Assembly: GCA_033398695.1 (NCBI GenBank)
Contig: CM065802.1
Span: 204,371,096-204,435,095, forward strand
DNA length: 64,000 bases
Source: Orobanche coerulescens
Taxonomy: Eukaryota; Streptophyta; Magnoliopsida; Lamiales; Orobanchaceae
Direction: 5' to 3'
Shown here one piece after another: positions 22,863 through 36,076 of the stretch. Every line of letters begins with the position of its first letter. Within the stretch, counting starts at the first letter, position 1. The notes beneath the pieces were generated by a model. The model worked only from the letters and a program-made list of their open reading frames with translations. It had not been told where the DNA came from and ran no database searches. The position numbers and the translations under genes are program-made.

Positions 22863-24263
22863 ATGGCCAGAGGATGAGGAAATGCTCAACGAGGACGAGG
22901 AAATGTCTAACAAGGACGAGGCGCAACTCAACGAGGAAGAGGAAGGCCCACAACAGAAATCGAACAACCGGAGAGAATACCTACTCAAGGGGCTGTCGAG
23001 ATGCCCGAGACGTATGGAATTGAGCTTCCGCCGAGTCGCCTAGCACGATGGGAGACATTGGGACAGAAAAAAATGCTCCCCACGCGATGGCCGGACGATG
23101 AGTGCATGACGGCGATGGGGATACGAGAAGATGTTATGCGGTTACTTGGACGAATAAGTTGGACGACATTAATGACACAACATTGGCCCACTTACCGATG
23201 TCTCACGCTAGAATTTCTTAGTACACTCTCCGTTAAAAGAGACCCGATTTCGCATGATCCGACCGCCTTGGAATTTCGGCTAAACAACAAAAACGAAAAA
23301 TTGGGTCCTGGTGAATTGGATACTATATATGACGCTCGAAGGCACGGAGAATACCGAATCAATCGGTTTGAGTGTGAGACTTACTGGAGGACATTGGTTG
23401 AATACCCAGGGAGCGGTGCACGTCCCTACATCCCAAAATCGGCAAAAGGATCCTCACTCCGCAACCCCATCCTCCGCTATCTACACAAGGTCATTGCAAG
23501 CACTATCTTCGGCCGAAAAGAAACGGGGCCAATTACTCAGCGAGAGCTTTATGTCTTAGCTCATATACTTGACGGAACAAATCCCACAACCGGAGCTATT
23601 ATCATGGACCACTTCGAAGACGTTGCCACTAAACCGAGAGGGGAGATAGGGGGTTTAATTACCCCTATCGCACTTCATCTTGACGTACCTCTAGAAAACC
23701 AAACTCCCCTCCCGGGAAATATGCTTTTATCGGTCCAAGTCATGAAGTTGATGAATATTCTCGACTATGATTCTCGAGTCATTTTCCTCCAGAATAACGG
23801 TGATCACTTCCTACTCCCGAATACAACTTTGACAACTATTTCCAGTATTCGGGACTTTGGAAATCTACAAATGTCCACGGAAGCGCACAAATCGGCCCGG
23901 GAGGCAGCGGGATTAACTTCTCCGAGTGAAAGATATATGGCTCGGAATGTCCGTCCTAGGCGTTCGGAATTTGAGGATAGAGACGAGAGGATGCGAGAAG
24001 AAGAGAGGGGGGAAAGAATGGAGGAAGAATTTGAATATGAGAGAGGCCCGGAAGAAGAAAGAGAATCGGGGGAGGAAGAAGAAAGAAGGAGAGATCGGCC
24101 CGAGTCGTCGAGACAGGCCGAATCAAGAAATGCCGTATTTTGAGAAGAGTTCGAGGCTTTCCGAGAGGAAATCCGTGAAAGACAAGATATGATGCTAGCA
24201 ATTTTACAACGAATGGAAGATTGGCATATCCAACAAGGCCACTATCCTCCGCCAAATCACTAG
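22863..24263 (+). pseudogene. E3 env-like ORF (Athila ORF1 family), three in-frame stops
   Basis: The longest open part is 23001-24143 (MPETYGIELPPSRL onward). It holds the Athila ORF block LEFLSTLSVKRD, a QRELYVLAHILDG segment and a highly charged C-terminal third rich in E and R. The same frame extends upstream to an ATG at 22863, giving an RG-rich N-terminus (QRGRG-type repeats) with TGA at 22875 and TAA at 22908. Beyond the TGA at 24141 it runs on to TAG at 24261-24263 (MLAILQRMEDWH). No signal peptide or clear membrane span is seen, so the label env-like rests on position alone. Function unknown in the family. Confidence 0.8.
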
Positions 24264-25151
24264 GACCGGTTGTAAGTATTTCTTGATCTAAAGTTTTTTT
24301 TGATTAAATATTATACCCCATTCGTGTGTATAATCTTTAATTTAAGTTTGGGGGGAGATATTGGGTCAAGAAATACCTACATTGTTTGTTTGTTTTTATT
24401 TTTTTATTTTTTTTGCTGTGTTTGGATTTTGTTTTACGTTTTGGTTTGAATTGTTTACTTTGGTGTGTTTTATTTTGGTGTGTTTTATTTCGAACTTGGT
24501 GTGTTTTGATGATGATGAACTTTGATGAAACTCGAAAGAATGAACTCTTGTCTTGGATGCCTCGGGATTTATTTTGTTATATTGATATACAAATCGAGGA
24601 TAGTTTGAAGAGGAAAAATTGTAGAATAATCAAAAGTGTGTGAAATTGAATAAATAGCTTAATCTCTTGGAAATATGAACAAATCTAACTTTTGAGCCTT
24701 CGTGCATCATTAAATATGCAAGTTTCATTGTCGAGTGTACCATTCATGTTTTTAAGACTCTAGAACTTGCCCTGGTATCTTATTCGAAACTACAAGTGTG
24801 TTTGCAAATTAGTGAAAATGATTTGAGGCGATTTTTATTGGCAACCTTTCAAACCTTTTGGCCAACCCGAAAAATTTGTTTCCCTAGTTAGTCCGATTGA
24901 GCTTAAAGCCTATTTCTTGTTAACCACATTATGAGCTTTCCGTTCCATTATAAACTTTTGTCCCTATACTTGAGCTATTTAGAACAAATTGGCAAAAGAA
25001 TGAAAAGATGTGTGGAAGCTATCGGGAAGATTGTTGGTTCAAAATGCAATGAATTATCAAAATAAATTTGAAGGAGGATTGGTGTGATTTAATGATGATG
25101 TTGTCCACCACACAAAAAAAAATCGTGGACACAAAAGAAACGAGATGTATG
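24264..25151 (+). other. E3 3' untranslated region, first part
   Basis: Non-coding. The tract TTTGGGGGGAGAT at 24349-24361 is purine-rich but is not adjacent to the LTR. AT-rich text follows with T-runs near 24390-24520. E6 interrupts at 25152; GTATG at 25147-25151 is the left target copy. Continues at 33522. Confidence 0.6.
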
Positions 25152-28100
25152 TGTAATATCCGCAATTTTCGATTTCCGGTAATTTCTTTTTTTTCGGCGG
25201 AAGTCTGTTTTGACGACTCGCTCATGTCCGTTTCGTCATTCTGAGAATGATTAATTCTACACTTTTTGACATCCGAGTTCGTTTCGGTATCGTTTCGTTG
25301 AGTTCTGTGCTTTTTAGCGACTTTTCCGCACTTGAGTTCGATTCTTGCGAATCTCGTCCGAAACTGTTGTTTCGAGTTTCCCGCAAGTCCGTTTAACTTT
25401 GTTAGACGTGTTGTGAGCTTTGGTTTGATTATTCGTTGTCGTATGGTGATTTTCGGGCAGTTGGGCCATTTTCGTAATTTCCCAAAGTTTGGGGTAATTA
25501 CCTTCCGTTGTCGAATTTCGAGCCTTCGGGTGGTCGAAATCGTGTGTTCTACTAGCTCTTAGATTCGTCTTTGTGAGTACCTCGTAACCGTATCTTCGGT
25601 TCGTATTCGTGCTCGGGTTTCGGTGTCGTTTTGTTGAATTCGGGATTACTAAACGACTTTTCTAAGTATGAGTTCGACTTTGTTAGATCACCATTAATTT
25701 TTGGTGACTCCAAAATTATAAATCTTTGCAATATTATAGAACATCGAGTTAGCTTTCCAATGGTTCAAGCGGTGAGTCAATCGAGTCCGGACGAGAGAGT
25801 TATGGTCGTTTTAGTGAAAGCGCCACTGTCGGGCACCGTCCCAGGAGCCTTTCGGCCGATAGGGAGGGCCGATAGACTCTCGCCGGCATTTGTATAGGGT
25901 ATCGGTTGGGCCTATCGGCCGATAGGCTGGCCGATAGGTCTCTTGTGTTACACTATAAATGTGTTGTTTTGAGCGTGACGGCTCATTTCCTTCTTCTTTT
26001 TCCTTAGACGCGAGAGAGAGTGAGAGAGGAGGAGAGCTTCTCATCATTATCATTTGGAGGGTTGATTTTCATCATTCTTCTTCGGTTGTGAAGCCCGGAC
26101 AATCAATCCAACGCGTGTTCTACGAATCTAAATACTTGAATCACTCAAGGTAATATCTCTTGAAACCCTACCTTTTTGGATAATTGGGGATTTTGGGGTT
26201 TTGTCCGATTCTTTCCGTTTTGTTGATGGATTGATGATTATTTAGATGTATTATATCATTTCCCTTGTTATTCCATGGTTGGATCGTATCGATTCGTTGT
26301 TTGAGTTGAGTTCTTGACCGACGCCTTGAAGGTGTCCGGTAAAATGTCTTAGAGGGGTTTTCGGGCGTTCTACGATTATTCTTCCTCGTATGGTCGATGA
26401 TTTATTGATTGTATGATGTTAGGGTCGTGTTTCTTGCGAAGAAACCGCGTTGAACCCTTTCGTTCGTCGTCGTCTTCCGTTTCGATAGCATTGGGCGTTT
26501 CGAAGCTTTTCGGTTGAGCCGTGTTCGTCGGAATACTTGCGTACCGATTTTGAGGCAAGTATCTTGTCCATACATTTCATGTTTCGTAGGCATAATTATT
26601 GATAAATGATTTTATGCGAAATCCAATGTTTAATGAACGTAAAAAGGGATCGGTATGTTCTCGATAAATGTTGTCTTTCAACAATAATTCTTGTAATTCG
26701 TGAATATATGTGTTCTCGGAATATATGTGTTGGTTTTGTATGTTGAAAGATGCTACGATCACTTTGAGTGAGTTTAATAGACCGTAATCCTTTGCCGGGG
26801 ATTACGTAATGTTATGTGTACTTGTTCGGTAAGAACGTAATGTGTGCGATATTGGTTGTTATTCCTTCGTGAGGAGATTGTGACACTTGGTGTTGCTTGG
26901 TATTGGTATTTACTTGTGGTTGTGTGACATTAGTTGTGAGTGTACGTCGACTAAAGTGGCCATTCTAGCGAAGTACCTAGCATTTGTATGCATATTCTAG
27001 TATTCGAATTATGGCTTCCCGTGGCGTTGTGGATGATATGTGTATGTTCACCTAGGGGGGTCGACGAGGCCTCTAGGGATACGTTGCCGTGAGTTTCGTA
27101 TCGCGAACTATGGTTAACCACCCGGGGATGTCCGACGGGGCTCTGCGGTACGGTGGCCGTGAGTCTCGTACCAAGGTTAACTTTGAAGTGTTTTGTTGGA
27201 GAAGCTGTGATCTTTGGCGCATACTTCGTCGATTAGAATGGCGGTTCAAATGGTATCGTACTTGGTGGAATGGCACTAATAAATGTGTTGTGAATGAATT
27301 GTCTCTTGGTTGTGATAATTTGGTATGGGTACGTGAGTCATGTGGTTGCTCTGTGCATTGTAGCTACGTGGTATGATGAGTGAGACTGTTGTCATGGTAA
27401 TGTTGGATACGGTGTAATTTCCACCGGGGTATTCTTGCGAGTATGTGATGTGGATGATTTGGGTCGTGGACCCTGTGTTGTGATTGGAATGTTATAATTG
27501 GGTCGTGGGCCTGTTATACGCTATCGGACTTGTATTTTGAAATAAGCGATTGTTGGGCTATGTCCCTAAGCATTTGAAAGGCTTGAAAATTCTTAAATCC
27601 CAAACGTTTTCAAAACTCCAGAGATCGTAAAATGTTTTGTAAGTTGTAAAATGGTTTTATTCTTATCTTTCGTAATCTAAATTGTTTTGATCAAGTGAAT
27701 TATCTCGGAAGTATATTCATGATTTCTATGTTCTTGGAGTATGATTTGTATGGCTGTCTTTGTATTTATACTTGCACTAGCAAAGCAGTGGGGTTTTGCT
27801 AACCCCAGTATTCGGGGTGGATGTCTGTATTGCGTCCGGTATTTGCAGGTTCTGGGGAGCAATTCACGGGATCGTTACGAAGGATGATGGAAGACGGCGA
27901 TACTAATCACATGAAGACCGGTGTTGAATATTTGGTGATGTTTTGTTTTGTCTTTCCGTTGTGCTTACTTTCCCCTATGCGGGATTGTTGATTTATGTTA
28001 ACCCCTGCGTGGGTATGAGTTGCGAGAAAGAGTAATGTATGCTCGATGTGTATGTTGTGGTAAAAGACCAAATCGGTCTAATGATTCGTTTGTTAGCCAT

Positions 28101-28200
28101 GTCGGCATGTATAGTGTTAATGTGTTTTACGTATTGCTGGTAGATCCTCACGGAGGGGTGCGGCGCTGTAATATTCCAGAAGGGTTTGGGGGTGTTACGA
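25152..28200 (+). repeat. E6 5' LTR
   Basis: Copy at 30467-33516. It contains CTATCGGCC/GGCCGATAG palindromes (25848-25945), TATA box TATAAAT at 25954-25960, a GAGAGAG leader, donor-like CAAG/GTAATA near 26152, a two-copy tandem segment near 27050-27175, and a hairpin around GTATTCGGGG near 27805. It ends GTTACGA, with one extra base relative to the 3' LTR. Confidence 0.93.
25848..25960 (+). promoter_or_regulatory. E6 U3 palindromes and TATA box
   Basis: Repeated GGCCGATAG half-sites, including one full CTATCGGCCGATAG palindrome near 25914, stand directly before TATAAAT (25954-25960). The 3' LTR has the same at 31158-31270. A promoter is inferred. Confidence 0.55.
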
Positions 28201-30466
28201 ATATGGTATCAGAGCTTAGGTTGCGGAAACCTAGGCTGTCGGGTCGAGTTGTGTGTTGTTGGGTCTTGTCTTGTCTTGTCTTGTCAGATTTTGTCTGACT
28301 GAGTCGTGTCGCGACGCGTCGTCTGAGGTGTCGGTCGTGATTAGTATCGAGGTGCGGCCATCATCTTCGTGCGACCTGTGGAAGTAAGTCTCCCTTCTTT
28401 GTGTTGTGCCTCGTGTGACACGAGCTATTTTTATGATTATTTGTTAAGTGGTGGAATTTTATGTGAATTTTGATTTTCACGATATGTATTTAGTCAACGC
28501 TCGTATTTGATTTATACGAGGAGTGTCGTCGCTTGTGATATCTTTTTATTGTTGTTTTTGTTCGTTGTTGATGATTTTCGAATCGATTTGCACGCTTTAC
28601 AAGTCTCTTGTGGAAGCTTTGTGCTTATACGCGTTCGACTTGTTCACTAGCCGCGGGAGGGTATTTTATCGGTGGTTTTGTTACGAATGTGGTATTTTAT
28701 CGTTTATTTTCGTTTAAAGACATGTATTGTCTTGATTTTAAACGTTTTGATGCGTGTGCTAGGAGTTGTTTTAGTGAACGTCGGTATGTGTGAGTTTTGG
28801 GCATTACGGCCTATTGGATTTTGAAAACCTTGAGTATCTTAGAAAAATAAATTTGAGACATACTTTTCAAATGAGTTATTTTCTTGTGGTACATCCTAGA
28901 TGTCACAATATATTTCAAAAATTTTCTACCGCGAGGACCAAAATGTATTGTGCTATTTTCACCACTTTTATATAGAACCGAGGGTCGAATATTTTGAAAG
29001 TTTTCACTAAGAGAAAGTGTCCTCATTTTTATCAAATGCGAAATGGTTCTCCAATGTCTCGATAACGATGTTTCAAGTTCGTACTTTTTGAAAGGTGATA
29101 CTCAAGATCAACCGGTGTTCTTCTAAATTATTTTCAAAATGAGGTTTTCGTTTTAAAACCTATCCATTCCGTTTGAGGGTGGGTATGAATGTATGATGTT
29201 CGCGTTGTCATTTTGATACTTTCTCCAGTATGATCGAATTGGCGGTGTGAGCGTTGAGTCGCTTTCCACACATGGGTTGTGCTAGCCCCTGTGAGGCGGG
29301 ATGTTGGTGTTAAATGTTGTCGCCTCGTGGTGATTTCTGCATTGTCGCGCATGTGCGAGCTGTTAGAGCTTGGTTTGGTATGACCGTGTGCATCGGTGAT
29401 GGTTCCGTTTTGTGTCGGTTGTTTAATGTCTTGTTACCTTGCTCCGTTTTGTGAATTTCGTGGACGAGGTCGGTGGTAATGCCCGTACTATTTTGACTTC
29501 GGTATTTTCTCTTTCTCCAGTCTATCGATTCGCTCATGTTCGTTGGCACTTTATGAACTTGTTTTGTATTTCGGGTTCATCATTGAACGAGTGTGATCTT
29601 GTTTTGGGTCAATCAGGTTATCATTGTCACTTTACGAATTCGGTTCGATTCTTGTGAACCTTGTTCGGAAGTAACATCTTTAGGTTCTACTAGTTCTCTT
29701 ATTCGAAGTGGTGGATCTTGAACTTTTACATTTTCGACTCTGTCGACTCGTTTATGTTCGTTGACATTTGAGCTTGTCCCGCTCCTTGCTTTTGTTGATC
29801 GAACGAGTGTGGTGTTATTTCGGAATAACTCGTTGTCGTTGTGACTTTTAGTCGCTATTCCCTTTCTGTGGATCTTCGGCAATGCATGTCTTGTAGTTCT
29901 CACGGATCATCACGGGAGTTGTTGTTTGAACTTTATTGTTCTTTGTGATTCGAACATGATTCTTCGATCTTTGTTGTCTCGATCGTTGTGGTTTGATCGT
30001 TTATTTGTTCGGTTTATATTGACCTCGTTCCGTGATTGGCGAACATTCGGGCTCCTTCGTAATTCCCTTGATTCGGGAAATTAGTTTCGTTTCGATCTTC
30101 CGGCCCTTAGGCGGTGGGATTTCGTGTTTGTTCGGTTGACTCGCGTTTTGATTGATGTACCGTTGGGTTGGTCAATCATATTGATTTTCGTTCGTTGTGT
30201 TTTGTGATTGTCGGATAATTGACTTGGCTATATTATCCGTTTGATGACGTTGTCACTTGTTGGTTTTATTATATCCCTAACGGCGACGTTGTGTTGGTCG
30301 CCGTGGAGCGTGTTTTCACGCCGTATACTCCTTTGCGTTGTTTGTAACATTTCGCCGTTGGGCGTTAGTTACGCATTCTTGTGTATCTCGTTGAGTTTTC
30401 TGGCGGAATATTTCTCTCCCTACTTGTTTTAAGTTTCGGGACGAAACTTCTTTTAGGAGGGTAGAA
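28201..30466 (+). other. E6 internal non-coding region
   Basis: It opens with the PBS and the shared hairpin (28213-28237), then a four-copy CTTGT run near 28265. No gag or pol. Between about 29440 and 30430 the text repeats decayed pieces resembling the first part of the E4/E6 LTRs (phrases such as TTCGATTCTTG, CGTAATTCCC, TTTCGTGTT), so much of the interior seems LTR-derived. The PPT region is 30438-30466. Confidence 0.65.
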
Positions 30467-33400
30467 TGTAATATCCATGATTTTGATTTCCGGTAATTTC
30501 TTTTTTTTTTGGCTGATGTAGATTTTGACGACTCGCTATTGTCCGTTTCGTCATTCTGAGAATGATTAATTCTACACTTTTTGACATCCGAGTTCGTTTC
30601 GGTATCGTTTCGTTGAGTTCTGTGCTTTTTAGCGACTTTTCCGCACTTGAGTTCGATTCTTGCGAATCTCGTCAGCTGTTGTTTCGAGTTTCCCGCAAGT
30701 CCGTTTAACTTTGTTAGGCGTGTTGTGAGCTTTGGTTTGATTATTCGTTGTCGTATGGTGATTTTCGGGCGGTTGGGCCATTTTCGTAATTTCCCAAAGT
30801 TTGGGGTAATTACCTTCCGTTGTCGAATTTCGAGCCTTGGGTGGTCGAAATCGTGTGTTCTACTAGCTCTTAGATTCGTCTTTGTGAGTACCTCGTAACC
30901 GTATCTTGATTCGTATTCGAGGCTCGGGTTTCGGTGTCGTTTTGTTGAATTCGGGATTACTAAACGACTTTTCTAAGTATGAGTTCGACTTTGTTAGATC
31001 ACCATTAATTTTTGGTGACTCAAAAATTATAAATCTTTGCAATATTATAGAACATCGAGTTAGCTTTCCAATGGTTCAAGCGGTGAGTCAATGGTCGGAC
31101 GAGAGAGTTATGGTCGTTTTAGTGAAAAGGCGCGGCTGTCGGGCACCGTCCGAGAGCCTTTCGGCCGATAGGGAGGGCCGATAGACTCTCTTGCCGGCAT
31201 TTGTATAGGGTATCGGTTGGGCCTATCGGCCGATAGGTGGCCGATAGGTCTGTTGTGTTACACTATAAATGTGTTGTTTTGAGCGTGAGCGGCTCATTTC
31301 CTTCTTCTTTTTCCTTAGACGAGAGAGAGTGAGAGGAGGAGAGCTTCTCATCATTATCATTTGGAGGGTTGATTTTCATCATTCTTCTTCGGTTGTGAAG
31401 CCCGGACAATCAATCCAACGCGTGTTCTACGAATCTAAATACTTGAATCACTCAAGGTAATATCTCTTGAAACCCTACCTTTTTGGATAATTGGGGATTT
31501 TGGGGTTTTGTCCGATTCTTTCCGTTTTGTTGATGGATTGATGATTATTTAGATGTATTATATCATTTCCCTTGTTATTCCATGGTTGGATCGTATCGAT
31601 TCGTTGTTTGAGTTGAGTTCTTGACCGACGCCTTGAAGGTGTCCGGTAAAATGTCTTAGAGGGGTTTTCGGGCGTTCTACGATTATTCTTCCTCGTATGG
31701 TCGATGATTTATTGATTGTATGATGTTAGGGTCGTGTTTCTTGCGAAGAAACCGCGTTGAACCCTTTCGTTCGTCGTCCTCTTCCGTTTCGATAGCATTG
31801 GGCGTTTCGAAGCTTTCCGGTTGAGCCGTGTTCGTCGGAATACTTGCGTACCGATTTTGAGGCAAGTATCTTGTCCATACATTTCATGTTTCGTAGGCAT
31901 AATTATTGATAAATGATTTTATGCGAAATCCAATGTTTAATGAACGTAACAAGGGATCGGTATGTTCTCGATAAATGTTGTCTTTCAACAATAATTCTTG
32001 TAATTCGTGAATATATGTGTTCTCGGAATATATGTGTTGGTTTTGTATGTTGAAAGATGCTACGATCACTTTGAGTGAGTTTAATAGACCGTAATCCTTT
32101 GCCGGGGATTACGTAATGTTATGTGTACTTGTTCGGTAAGAACGTAATGTGTGCGATATTGGTTGTTATTCCTTCGTGAGGAGATTGTGACACTTGGTGT
32201 TGCTTGGTATTGGTATTTACTTGTGGTTGTGTGACATTAGTTGTGAGTGTACGTCGACTAAAGTGGCCATTCTAGCGAAGTACCTAGCATTTGTATGCAT
32301 ATTCTAGTATTCGAATTATGGCTTCCCGTGGCGTTGTGGATGATATGTGTATGTTCACCTAGGGACGGTCAGCGAGGCCTCTAGGGATACGTTGCCGTGA
32401 GTTTCGTATCGCGAACTATGGTTAACCACCCGGGGATGTCAGCGGGGCTCTGCGAGTACGGTGGCCGTGAGTCTCGTACCAAGGTTAACTTTGAAGTGTT
32501 TTGTTGGAGAAGCTGTGATCTTTGGCGCATATTTCGTCGATTAGAATGGCGATTCAAATGGTATCGTACTTGGTGGAATGGCACTAATAAATGTGTTGTG
32601 AATGAATTGTCTCTTGGTTGTGATAATTTGGTATGGGTACGTGAGTCATGTGGTTGCTCGTGCATTGTAGCTCTGTGGTATGATGAGTGAGGCATTGTCA
32701 TGGTAATGTTGGATACGGTGTAATTTCCAGGGGTATTCTTGCGAGTATGTGATGTGGATGATTTGGGTCGTGGACCCTGTGTTGTGATTGGAATGTTATA
32801 ATTGGGTCGTGAGCCACGTTATCGCTATCGGACTTGTATTTTGAAAAAAACGATTGATTGGCTATGTCCCTAAGCATTTAGAAATGCTTGAAAATTATTA
32901 AATCCCAAACTATTTCAAAAACTCCAGAGATCGTAAAATGTTTTGTAAGTTGTAAAATGGTTTTATTCTTATCTTTCGTAATCTAAATTGTTTTGATCAA
33001 GTGAATTATCTCGGGAAGTATATTCATGATTTCTATGTTCTTGGAGTATGATTTGTATGGCCTGTCTTTGTATTTATACTTGCACTAGCAAAACAGTGGG
33101 GTTTTGCTAACCCCCGAGTATTCGGGGGGTGGATGTCTGTATTGCGTCCAGGTATTTGCAGGTTGCTGGGGAGCAATTCACAGGATCGTTACGAAGGATG
33201 ATGGAAGACGGCGATACTAATCACATGAAGACCGGTGTTGAATATTTGGTGATGTTTTGTTTTGTCTTTCCGTTGTGCTTACTTTCCCCTATGCGGGATT
33301 GTTGATTTATGTTAACCCCTGCGTGGGTATGAGTTGCGAGAAAGAGTAATGTATGCTCGATGTGTATGTTGTGGTAAAAGACCAAATCGGTCTAATGATT

Positions 33401-33516
33401 CGTTTGTTAGCCATGTCGGCATGTATAGTGTTAATGTGTTTTACGTATTGCTTTGGTAGATCCTCACGGAGGAGTGCAACGGCTGTAATATTCCCGAAGG
33501 GTTTGGGGGTGTTACA
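30467..33516 (+). repeat. E6 3' LTR
   Basis: Copy of 25152-28200, ending GGGGGTGTTACA followed by GTATG. TATA box at 31264-31270. Differences to the 5' LTR are mostly small changes at CAG/CTG/CCGG-like sites. Confidence 0.93.
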
Positions 33517-33521
33517 GTATG

Positions 33522-34102
33522 GAGCAATAAGGAGGAATAAGGTTGTGATTTTCACTTTCAAAAGTCCTTAGTGCGATGATATTAAAATCAAGGGGTTGAA
33601 AGAAACAAATCCTAAGGGATTATTGAGCTTCTAATTGAGCGAAGTGATTATTGAGATAATGTTATAATTTACTCAAGTCAAGTCACTTTAAGCCATACTT
33701 ATCCTACCCCAACCAAAAAGCCTACATTACAACCATAAAGTCCTTTTTGATTCACCAAATTTGCATGCACAACTAGTGGTAGAGATGTAGACGATTGGCA
33801 AGCCTATGGGGATTCTTATTTCATTGAATGAGTTTTGAGCGTCACTTATCCCATTATACACATTGAGAGTGAGGGAATACACTTGACCGGCGAGGTTCGT
33901 ATTATTCAAGTATTAGCTATGATGTTAAGGAAGCACCCCCTAGATTTGAATACTTTATAGAACTCAACTTATTTATTTCTTGAGGCGTAATGATGAATTT
34001 TCAAAATGGTCCTTTGAGGTATGTTGAGGGACGAGTTCCCTTAAGAGTGGTTATTTTAAAGTGCATTGCTCGGGACGATCAACATTCAAGTTTGGGGGAT
34101 TT
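33522..34102 (+). other. E3 3' untranslated region, second part, with PPT
   Basis: Continues the E3 3' UTR after E6. Non-coding. It ends in TTTGGGGGATTT (34091-34102) immediately before the 3' LTR, the polypurine tract for plus-strand priming. Confidence 0.75.
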
Positions 34103-35613
34103 TGATAACACTCATTTTTACACATATTTTTACATCGATTTTTCGGGTTTTAAGATCCTAAAATGTGTAGAACTGTGTCGTTTATACTCGTATTGTGTTT
34201 ATTGGACTCGATCATGCTTGGGTACGTTTTATTGATTTTATAGGTACTTTATGGATATAAATCAAGCAAGAACGAAGTCTCCAACCCCAATACATATCAA
34301 GCAATGCGGAAACGAGAGATCGGGCTTAAAAAGGAGTCAAAACGGTGTCAAAACGAGTCAACACGAGCCCGGCCGTGTCATTATCCCGGCCGTGCCATAT
34401 TGACACGGTCGGGTTTCACTTCCAGGGCCATTTTGCTTATCCAGACGAGTATGACACGGGCCGTGTCATTTGACACGGTCGTGTCATTTGCTCGGCCATG
34501 TCATTTGACACGGTCGAGTTCCCTGTCCAGCGGGTTTTATCATTTTGAGCATACTAGGACACGGGCCGTGTCATTTGACACGGGCAGTGTCACTTTTCGG
34601 TGGAAATATCATCTTTTGACATTTTTGAAAGATTTGTGTGGAAAAAGTGATAGTTTTAGCTTTATAAAAGGAGGATATGGGGCATGATAAGAAATATGCT
34701 GACTTTGGGAGATAAGAGAGAGAGAAAAACAAAATATTAAAGGGTTTTCATTCCAAAAAGAAGGGGTTTTGAAGAAATTCTTGAAGAACACTTCAAGAAC
34801 ATTTGAAGGCTTCAACCGGGATCGATCAAGACACACCACGAGTTTTATCTTCTTCCTATTTTTTCTTCATTTTGTTGTTTTTATTAGCATGAACATGATG
34901 ATTATTAATCTTCCTTTCAATACCATGTCCGGCTAAACTCTTTAGATTCCGGGCATGGGAGTACGTTGATTTGTTATGATTTTGAGGGATTGATAATTAT
35001 ATTTATCTAGTGTGATTTCTTTATCAAATACTTGGTTTGATTCATGTTTAGACACTTGATCAATGTTTTTACATGTTAAACTTAATTGCTCATAATTCGA
35101 GAGAAGAGGGCATTAATAGGTTTCGAGTATTTGACGTAGTAAATTACGAGATTGAGAAATCGGTGATGAATCTTATGAACATTTAATGGAGTTAGATAAT
35201 TTATAATAGACGGAGACGTTGTTATAGGTTGTTTAATCTACGTTTTAATGCATCTCGAGAGAGACTTTAGAATATTGTTGCGATCGTCGTTTTAGAAACG
35301 CACTTAGAACCTTTTGAAACCAATCCCGACTAAATTTAGTAATAAACGGAAACCTAGCCTTGGAATCTACCTTTGTAAACTCTTGTAATTCGCGTCCATT
35401 CGGATGTTTTCAATCGTTTTAATTTATTGTGATTATTGTATGTTATTTCATTAATCATCCATTTTACCTTTCGATCGTCTAGATAAAACCGGGAACACTA
35501 TAATCTAATACTCAACACAATAAGAATATTTAGTCCCTTTGGAATACGACCTTGCTCGCCGCTTTCTACATATTTTCCGTACACTTGCGGATTGTTTGAA
35601 AATATAGCGAACA
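34103..35613 (+). repeat. E3 3' LTR
   Basis: Begins TGATAACACTC and ends ATAGCGAACA, followed by the target copy TTGGG at 35614-35618. It lacks a short palindrome unit present near 3320 in the 5' LTR and a short segment near 35168. TATA box at 34663-34671. Confidence 0.95.
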
Positions 35614-35933
35614 TTGGGGTCATCGTTCGCCAAACCACAAAACTGGCTCACTTGCACCATCTGAATAATAGCCAGCTTGATTTCAAAATTGTTCGCCTGG
35701 ATGGTTGGACGCCGAATCCCCGAAAAGTTTGCATTAATTTGCGGCATAGCGTAATCGCGGAGTGCTAATGCCGGTTGAGCTTGCTGCACAAGATTATCTC
35801 CTCTGTGATTTTCGGTATTATCGGCCATGGCGACTGTTGTCAGTAGCTCTCGTTTCTCCTTTTTGCTTCTCCGAAGAGTGCGCTCGAGTTCGGTATCCAA
35901 AGGTAGTAGGCCTTCGTTACCGAATTTTCTCAT
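35614..35933 (-). pseudogene. gag: E2 gag, N-terminal fragment
   Basis: Starts at 35933 (MRKFGNEGLLPLDTELERTL) about 120 bp after the PBS on the minus strand and contains NFSGIRRPTIQANNFEIKLA, matching the E3 gag block NFGGITHVPINAHNFELKSA. The frame is open to the E3 insertion at 35614 and joins 3035 in frame. Together with 752-3035 it forms the E2 gag-protease reading frame. Confidence 0.85.
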
Positions 35934-36052
35934 GCACTAACCGGAAACTCCCGAAAGAAAAAACAAATAGATAAAATTACACAAAAATAATTATAAAAAA
36001 ATGTTCAAACTAAGACTAGAAATACTTAAATCGATATTAGTAAAAATTTCAA

Positions 36053-36070
36053 TCCCCGGCAACGCCGCCA
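36053..36070 (-). other. E2 primer-binding site (tRNA-Asp)
   Basis: On the minus strand TGGCGGCGTTGCCGGGGA, six bases after the LTR end at 36077; one base differs from the E3 PBS. Confidence 0.85.
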
Positions 36071-36076
36071 AAAACT

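Larger units (their letters stand above)
25152..33516 (+). mobile_element. E6: large non-coding LTR element (LARD-like), nested in E3 3' UTR
   Basis: 8365 bp between GTATG duplications (25147-25151 and 33517-33521). LTRs are 25152-28200 (3049 bp) and 30467-33516 (3050 bp), starting TGTAATATCC and ending GTTAC(G)A. PBS TGGTATCAGAGC at 28204-28215. PPT-like AGGAGGGTAGAA just before 30467. The 2.27-kb internal region has no gag or pol. LTR order and ends are clearly related to E4 although the families differ. Confidence 0.93.
3041..35613 (+). mobile_element. E3: full-length Athila element with env-like ORF, carrying three nested insertions
   Basis: Flanked by TTGGG duplications (3036-3040, 35614-35618). 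LTRs are 3041-4568 (1528 bp) and 34103-35613 (1511 bp). The PBS 4575-4592 is complementary to the 3' end of tRNA-Asp. Gag, protease, RT, RNase H, integrase and an env-like ORF follow in the Athila order. Insertions are E4 at 4949-13123, E5 at 13958-17299 and E6 at 25152-33516. Subtracting them and the duplicated target bases leaves about 12.7 kb. Coding is broken by in-frame stops and three frameshifts, so this copy cannot act on its own. Confidence 0.95.

Noticed and set aside
24349..24361. Purine tract as the E3 3' PPT and LTR boundary
   Set aside because: No LTR start follows; the matching PPT is at 34091-34102, directly before the LTR.
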